Position numbers and translations under genes: made by a program. From the NCBI RefSeq assembly GCF_036370855.1, contig NC_088110.1:22563501-22627500 (forward strand): 64,000 nucleotides of DNA, read 5' to 3'. The stretch is from Dromaius novaehollandiae. Lineage: Eukaryota; Chordata; Aves; Casuariiformes; Dromaiidae. This document shows positions 57,297 through 64,000 of this stretch, in pieces (positions within the stretch are counted from its first letter, which is position 1; every line of letters starts with the position of its first letter). The notes under the pieces are model-generated. The model made no database searches. It was not told where the DNA came from and saw only the letters and a program-made list of their open reading frames with translations.

Positions 57297-60200
57297 GAGA
57301 GCTGCATTCCTGAAAGAGTCCTTTGGGGTTCCTTACATTAACATCCAGCTCTGCTGGCCAGAAGCAGGCTGTGAGGGCAGCATTAACAACATGTTTGCAA
57401 GGAAATGAAATTGTTTCCACAAAAAATTAAAGCAAACCTCGTTTGCCTCTGCACTATGAGGAGTCACTGTTCGACTGGGATTTCTGCAACGAAACAAACT
57501 GTGCATTTATTGAAGTGCTCAGCATAAGAGGTCCCCCGCGACGCCAGCATTGGTGCTGCCCTGAATTGTAATTGGCAGGACTCGCCCTCAGCTAGGGTCT
57601 CAAGGCAGCAGTCACCATGACAATCAGGCTACAAATACATAATTTGGAAGAAGACATGAAAACAGACATTTAATTGATGCAGAAAGTCCCCAAACCTTGC
57701 CCACAAGAATCACTGTGGCGAGGCTGTTTGCCTGCATAATGAACAACTGGCAGAGAAAGAAGCAGGAAAAAGCCTCCAGACGTCAGTCCCTCACAGCAGA
57801 CAAGGAGAGATGTTTGGACTGCCTTGGGCATCCTGAGGGTTTTGCCGAGGGTCCAGCAGGCAGCTCCCATCGTCACCGGGACATCACCCCGATTTCCAGG
57901 GATCTGGCTGATTGTGCATTCGAGACTGTCAGATCGCGGATAGCTACGTGAGTGGTGATCACGGATGGATCACCCAGGCTACAAAGCTGTGGCATCAACA
58001 AAATCGCTATAACCACAGCATGAGTAAATGCACAGCCTCTAGAAGTCTAACGCAGCGCATTCCTCATCTAACACAACCCACGTGCAAAATGAGGCTGTCA
58101 TTTTTAATAGCCCGTCTAATCTTTTCGGGCTTCAGTGGCAGACAAGTTTAGTGCCCGCAATTTTGATTAAATTAAGAAAAGCTGCTCCAAGCATTTGAGA
58201 CAAGGCACGTGGGCAATGAGTCACCTAAAACAAACATCAACTGTTTGGAAATACCTCTGTAGCTGTTTTCCACCTGTACTGAATCACATGAATTTTCCCA
58301 TGTGTTATATATTACATTCAGCCAGCCACACAAAGACAAACTTTCTGGCACAGATCTAGAAGGCCTTGCCATGTTTGTTTGGTTTGGAGCTGATGGATTC
58401 GTGGAAAGGATCTCTGTGTGAGTGAAACAAAAGATGTCCTTGGTGACATTGCCTCAAGCAGAAATTCTGTCTCTAGCACACAAGTATTTCCTCTCTGCTT
58501 TTCCCTTCTTTGGATTTTCTGGTTTTACCTGGACTTTCTTCTTTCTCCTTTTCCCCTGAATGTTCCTGCTGTGCCTTCAACCTTCTCTCCCTTTCCCTCA
58601 CCTACCCAGCCCAATAACCTTATCCCATATCCTTGGCCCAAGGATGCTGAACCACAGAGCCTCCTCCATGCTGCAGGCCACTGACCCCCTTTCCAGGCCA
58701 AGTCAGCAAAAGGCAGGGTGGCCCACCGTAAATCCCTGCCAGTTCCTGCAGCTCTCCATCACCCTGGGCCTGTTTCCTCCAGGTCAGAAGGAGGAAGGGG
58801 AAATGACTGGCTGGCTGAAAGGCAGTGCCCGTCTCCAGGATGACTGATGCGATCAGGCAGCGAGCGAAGCCTAGCCAAGCCAGAAGCAATGCGACAAGCC
58901 CTGCAGGGCTGGAGCTGGCCAGCCAGCCTCCCTGGCGATATGCTGTGTGAATACAAAGTGCTCTCGCTGCTGAGAGCGAATGCATTTCCCCTTCCCGCGG
59001 AGCGGAGTCGGGAAGGCTGATCCTAGTGTCTCACCGCATTAGAGAGAAGGAACAGTCATTGTCACCACCTCGACTCCGAAGACCTGGACAGAAAAGGCTT
59101 CCAGTGCTATTCTTGTGGAGCATCGCACAACAGCTATGAGCAGAGAGTTTGGAGGCTGGGCACAGCGAAGGTCCTCGGGATCCCGAAGATGGAGGGTTAA
59201 TACAGAATGCGGTGCTTTACAATTGAATATAACTTCTAAACTTCATCATTTACCAGCCAGACTGTAAAACTGATACTTTATCCTCCGTGTTACTGTATCC
59301 ATTATCCAAATCTACCAGCCTTATTTGTGACAATAGGGAAAACAGTAAAAGTGCAGTATTGTCATCTCATGTCCTCTGTGGCACTACCAAACGTCTGAAC
59401 ACCCTTCTTTGTAAACATTATCAGACTAATAGCCCTAAGCTCTCCAGTATTGCTGTTTCAGACAAGCAGCCTGCAGCCATTACCATAGGGCTCTTGAAAA
59501 AAAGGATGTACTGAAAGGGGAAACTCATTGTTCCATTTCTCTCCAGCAATTAAGGAGCTGATGTAGCTCTTGCTATAGTCAATTAAAGTCCTTACACTCA
59601 CTCTAAAGGGCTTTGGATTGGTCCCAAAGTTAGCGTCCTGATTTTCTGCAATCCTGGAAGTGTTTATGCCTTCCCAGCTTCTGAGCAGGGATGTGCCAGC
59701 TGATGGCATATCCAGCCAATTATAACCTGAAGAGGTAGGAGAGAATTATTTATTTTCCACTTGCTAAGACAGAGAGAGGTATGGCAAGACAGGCTGAGAC
59801 AGATGAACTCTTTGCAAGCCCTGTTTGCCCCACAGAGCATTTGCAGCATGTTTTCTTGGCATAAGCCTGCAGTGGGATTTCTGCTTTGCAATAAGCATCC
59901 TTGCGGCAGGACTCTTAGAAGTGAAAATATTTTAGTGGAAAGACCAAAGAATTTTGCTTTGGTTTTTGTGATGTACGTATTTTCACCCCAGATGTACTTT
60001 AGCTGCAACTGTAAGCTGGGAAACAGCTGATTTTAGTATTTCCCACCTTCTTCCTTTCTGTCTGGGCTCTGATCTCATCAGATTTTGCAAGATAAACTGA
60101 TCAGTGGACAGATGGGGCTCTTCAGGGAAAATCCAGAGCACTGCAGAAAATGCTGATGATGACTCAGGAAGTGTTTTGCATCCTTCTGCTTTAGAGCTGA

Positions 60201-60460
60201 ACTCGGTGTCTTCCCTTTATGAAAGGGGATATGGTCTTTCTTCAACGTACTGTCCTCATAATGAGGTATTAGCCAAGCTAATGATCAGCCGTGGCCATGA
60301 CTGCTTGGGGCTGCTGAAGACTTCATGGCACTTTTACAAGAAGCAGTTGTTGTTCTTTCTGCCCTGGCCACGGTCCAGCCTGAGCAATTTCATTGTGCCC
60401 AGCACCTCTGGCAGCTCACTTCCCAGAAGCATTATCGGGGCCGGGCCTGGCCGGATCACG
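57297..60460. other. Intergenic region
   Basis: No exon, RNA gene or clear repeat recognised. MAP1LC3B, the expected neighbour of FBXO31 in human, is not seen here. Confidence 0.7.
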
Positions 60461-60464
60461 GGAC

Positions 60465-60665
60465 AGGCAGTCAGGTGTCCGAGATGCTATTACTGGGTCG
60501 GCTGCTGAGCAATGGTTGTGCAACCGCAGGCAGCTCCCTGAACCTCTGCGTGCCTCAGTTTCTCACTATGTAAATAAGGAGGATGTTTACTGAAGCCACA
60601 GGCTACGTAATACTCAGCTAACATTTGAAAATATTTAGAGATCCTTTAATTCTAGGAGTATTAAA
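60465..60665 (+). mobile_element. MIR-like (CORE-SINE) relic
   Basis: It shows the order of the MIR core and tail: 'ggcagtcaggtgtccgag', a degraded middle, 'gaacctctgcgtgcctcag' with 'tttctcactatgtaaataa', then 'aacatttgaaaatattta' with 'gagatccttt'. These match the MIR signature (cctctgtgcctcagtttcc, atctgtaaaat, gctttgagatcc) with many substitutions. No internal promoter function is expected. Confidence 0.7.
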
Positions 60666-62020
60666 AATCAGTGGAAGGTTTTGTTGCATGCTATATTATT
60701 CCACCGTTCCCCTGCTATGCCTCCTCCATTCACACCGTGGTTCCTGCTTGCCAAGAGATTACGGATGTTTTTGAGTGAAAGGTAGTACGTAAACATAACT
60801 TACTACTGCTTACACCAACTTGTGAAAACAACAACTTCCATTTAAAATTTGATACTGAAGCCAAGAAATGTTTGCTGGAACAGCAGTAGCAGCAGCAACT
60901 GAAGTCAGGGTTACGGTACGTAGCAATGATGTCTTGTGCAATACTTCTTTCAGGGGAGCACAGGAAGTTTTTTAGCCCAGTGTTGTAAGCAAATGATGTT
61001 TTTACAACCGCACTGTGTGCGTGTTTGGATGTACCCTCCCAAAAAGCATTTGACCAATGATCTCAAAGGTGTTCAGTCCCAACAAGTCTTGTGAAATAGG
61101 TGGCCACATAGAGGAGAGAGAAACTGTTAGTGTTCCTACTAAGAGATAGGCTCATCTATTGTTAGACCTCAGAGAAAACCTGCTCAGGGGACATGTTCTG
61201 TGAGGTGGCTTCATTAGTTTCACTTTTCTCAAATCATGCTTTTATATCCTCACAAAAATATTTTGTCTTTCTCATAATTTCTTGGTAAAGTTCTCCTACA
61301 GCAAAGGTGACTTCCACAAAGAAACTTGAAGTTTAGGATTTTCTTCATAGGATAGTCTTAAGACAATTTTAAGATTAAAACCTCTTAACACAGTTATTTT
61401 GATTAATTGCAAAGAATTCACTACAATCCTATTCTGCCTGAAAAACCTCTTATAATAGGTGGGTAATGATTGTGCACTGGATTCAAAAATCAAAGCCCAC
61501 ACTGATCTAGCTGAGCTAGATCAATAAAAACAATTAATGAGAAAATAACTGAGGGAAGGTATTTTGATTCAGGTGAGAATGCAAGTTACTCTCAGTACAG
61601 TATCCTTCACTTTAATTTTGTTTTCTTTTCTCTCCATGTAGTGAATTTAATACTGGTGACAGCTGCTGAGCTAACAGCCCTGGACTCTAAAGTGCTGCTT
61701 TCCAGAAAGAGTGTAGCATTGCAGAGGGACAACTTGGCCTATACACTGTACAAAGCATTTTCAGTAATTTTTACCAGAGAAATGGGAGGATGTCTTATAA
61801 TTTTGATTGTGATGTATATTCACTTTGTTGTCAGGCAGCTAATGTGAAAACTCAGTTCCTTCTGGGGTTAGGGGTAAATGGGAGTTTTTCCCCAGGAAAA
61901 TGCCATAAATACCAGCCAGGGTTTGAAGAGAGTCACCATTCACACTGGCTTTTTAACAAAAGTACCTTCTGGAAGATGTAACAGTTGGTAAAGCCTGGCT
62001 TTTTTCTTCAGACTTAAGAA
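60666..62020. other. Intergenic region
   Basis: AT-rich DNA without recognised features. Confidence 0.6.
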
Positions 62021-62024
62021 TTAG

Positions 62025-62150
62025 TATAGCCTGCTGGATAGGGTGCAGACATGAGGATCAGAACTGAAACCCAGTCCTAGCTCAGGCTTTGACCTGCTTT
62101 GTAACTTTGGGCAAAACACTTCTTTTGCTTTATGTGAAATTAAGGCTGAG
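62025..62150 (+). mobile_element. MIR-like (CORE-SINE) relic
   Basis: The piece 'ggatcagaactgaaaccc', 'gacctgctttgtaacttt' and 'gggcaaaacactt' matches the MIR core signature (ggagtcag, ctgtgtgaccttgggcaa, gtcactt). It is diverged and runs into the adjacent CR1 relic. Confidence 0.7.
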
Positions 62151-62154
62151 AGGT

Positions 62155-62495
62155 ATTGCAAGAGATTATTTACTCCATCCTCCTTCCCAGGACAAGATCA
62201 ATTCTCCCTAAACTGTTCAAAACAGATGTTTGAATAATTTATTTTTAAAAATGTGCAATGGTGAATATTCCACTGCTTTCCTAGGCAATTTGTTTCAGTG
62301 CTCAGATATTCTTACCATCAACCCAACGTCTAACCTATATTTCCTTTTCCAAGATGTAAGCTCATTATTTCTTGTCCTAGACTCACCGCATGCAGAGGAG
62401 CTAATTCCCTCCTGCTTTGCAGCAACCTTCTGCATATTTGAAGACTACATAATGTCTCCTTTCAGCTACGTCTTCTCTACTTCAGACTGAATGCT
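62155..62495 (-). mobile_element. CR1 LINE fragment (3' end of ORF2 region)
   Basis: Read on the plus strand this is the complement of a CR1 ORF2 end. It shows 'ctttcctaggcaatttgt' with 'ttcagtgctc', 'attatttcttgtccta', 'gcagcaaccttctgcata' and 'cttctctacttcagactga', in the expected order. On the minus strand it reads with CR1 landmarks such as TTCAGTCTGAAGTAGAGAAG and TAGGACAAGAAATAATG. It is heavily decayed and has no intact frame. Confidence 0.75.
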
Positions 62496-64000
62496 TTCTA
62501 AAGTATTTTAAGACCTTTATAGTAAAAATGCTTGGTGGGCTAGTTTTTTAAAGGGCTCTGTTCAAGTGCAAGCACCAAATCTGAAGCAACTGCATTTCAA
62601 AAGCAGTATTTTCTCACTAGCAACGTGGAATTGTGTTTGGGCAGAGCTGATCCCAAAGGCTATGTCCATGCTGTCATTCCAACTGTGCCTAACACCTTTC
62701 TCAAATCCAGACGTGCTGACTGTCTGTGCTGTCGACACGTAGGCTTAGGCTAAAGCTGAGATGAGGAGGGAAAGGTCAAGTGAGTCCCAGTGAGGATCTA
62801 AGTTTTCCTTCTCACAGTCTCTGCAGATTATTCATGAGCTGAACATGTGATAGCCCAGCCTGTCAGCAGATACTCTGATTGTGGCTCTTCCTAAGCACCA
62901 TATGGATGCTTTCAGTCTGAGCTGCAGCTCTACTAACAGTTGGTAGCATGGATGAAAACTGCATGACACATAGTGCTCAGTATTGTTAGGCCAACCATTG
63001 GGACTCACCTGCACATGCTGACAAAAATGCTAAGTGGTTTCATCAGTGCTTGTCCTCCTGCCTGCACTCACAGAGAGTATAGCAACCCCTGAGGTATAAG
63101 CATTCTGAGAGCGTGGTGGGATCTCCTCAAGTCAGAGAATGCTTTTGAAAAGGCAGTAACTGAAATAAGAAAGAATTAAATTCTGTTGAAACAGAAGGTT
63201 GGGGTGACCAGCATGTCCAAAAATCAGCTACTAGATACTAGTACTGGAGCTAACTGCTGTCCCCCATGAGCTGCTGTTGAAAGTTGTCTCTTTAATAGGC
63301 GTCTCCTTCTTCAGTTAGTGGGCAGAGAAATCAAGCATAGAAGTATATAAAATAATAAAACATTTAATTAATTTAATAAGTTTCAAATGCATCAGACCTC
63401 CTCTGATGTTAATTATTATGTCTCACCTGCTGTCTCTGGACATTGATGTGACGGATAGAGCATTCATAGATCTCGGGGCTGTTTTTTCCTCTGGTTAGTC
63501 ACATCTTTAATGACCTCATCCTATAATTATATGGCTACCGGAAATGTTTGACCCTGAATCATAAAATTATGGAATGAACCCTCATTCCATAGTGTGAACA
63601 TTGCATCACTGTAACTTTAATGTATTGTTCCATCCCAACAGACGTAAAAATCCTGGTAATGTCTAAACTGGTTAGAATTCAATGTCCTCCCTATATTCTC
63701 ATTTTGCTAAGAACACTGCCAGTTGCAACTCTCTGTATCTTCGGCAGCAGCAGCGGAAGCTGAATAGTATAGTTGGATTGCATAGTACCACTGCTGCAAA
63801 AGCATTCCTATATTTCAAAACATACTGCCTAGGACATACGTGAGAAAAGCAGAAAGAAAGGCAGCTGCATTTGTCTGTCTAAAGTCAACAGCTTGTATCA
63901 GAAAGCTGCTAAAGGAAGAAACAGTTGGACATTTTTATTGAGCGACAATATCTGCAGTACGAATACAAGTAAATTTGGCTTGCAACTAAAATTGTTTGCA
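62496..64000. other. Intergenic region
   Basis: AT-rich DNA, with no exon or confident repeat recognised up to the window edge. Confidence 0.6.

Noticed and set aside
63553-63596. Possible CR1 3' tail (aatcataaaattatggaatg)
   Set aside because: It resembles the 8-bp CR1 tail motif only loosely, with no CR1 body next to it.
57297-64000. MAP1LC3B, expected to the right of FBXO31 from human order
   Set aside because: No exon resembling the LC3 ubiquitin-like fold and no second CpG island were found; it may lie beyond the window.

Overview
This is a vertebrate nuclear genomic window, most likely from a bird. The evidence is short introns, very GC-rich and CpG-rich promoter regions, old CR1/L3-type LINE and MIR-like SINE relics with no primate- or rodent-type repeats, and predicted proteins close to but distinct from my memory of the human orthologues. 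No bacterial, plasmid or CRISPR features are present. A crocodilian or turtle cannot be excluded.

Two protein-coding genes are supported exon by exon, both on the minus strand. (1) KIAA0513, a conserved brain-enriched protein of unknown mechanism, occupies the left end. Eight coding exons (322 complete codons plus 2 bases) lie between 7514 and 3010. The last roughly 85-90 codons are beyond position 1. Its noncoding first exon is probably in the CpG island at 14.9-15.8 kb. (2) FBXO31, the substrate receptor of an SCF ubiquitin ligase, is complete. Ten coding exons from 56235 to 33103 join without any frame break into a 569-codon protein. An intronless elongator tRNA-Met(CAT) gene (56914-56986, minus) lies about 0.7 kb upstream of the FBXO31 start codon.

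Layout: 1-3009 intron of KIAA0513; 3010-7514 KIAA0513 coding exons; 7.5-15 kb intron 1 (inferred); 14.9-15.8 kb CpG-island promoter; 15.8-22.8 kb GC-rich intergenic DNA with AT-rich, enhancer-like islands; 22.8-24.8 kb a 2-kb minisatellite with a 462-bp higher-order period; 24.8-25.0 kb a small CpG-rich patch with a near-perfect CTCF motif; 25-32.9 kb intergenic DNA or distal FBXO31 3' UTR; 33.1-56.2 kb FBXO31; 56.2-57.3 kb promoter, tRNA-Met and a 53-bp tandem repeat; 57.3-64 kb intergenic DNA with two MIR-like relics and one CR1 relic.

The gene order is notable. From memory, in human 16q24 KIAA0513 is plus-strand and lies about 2 Mb from minus-strand FBXO31. Here both are on one strand, with the KIAA0513 5' end facing the FBXO31 3' end. 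One inversion of the intervening segment would give this order, placing one breakpoint in the interval that holds the minisatellite and CTCF site. I see no operon-like link or evident new biological system. The most unusual structures are the minisatellite (open in all three minus frames), the CTCF motif at its edge, the conserved-looking noncoding islands, and the strongly G-skewed first kilobase of FBXO31 intron 1.
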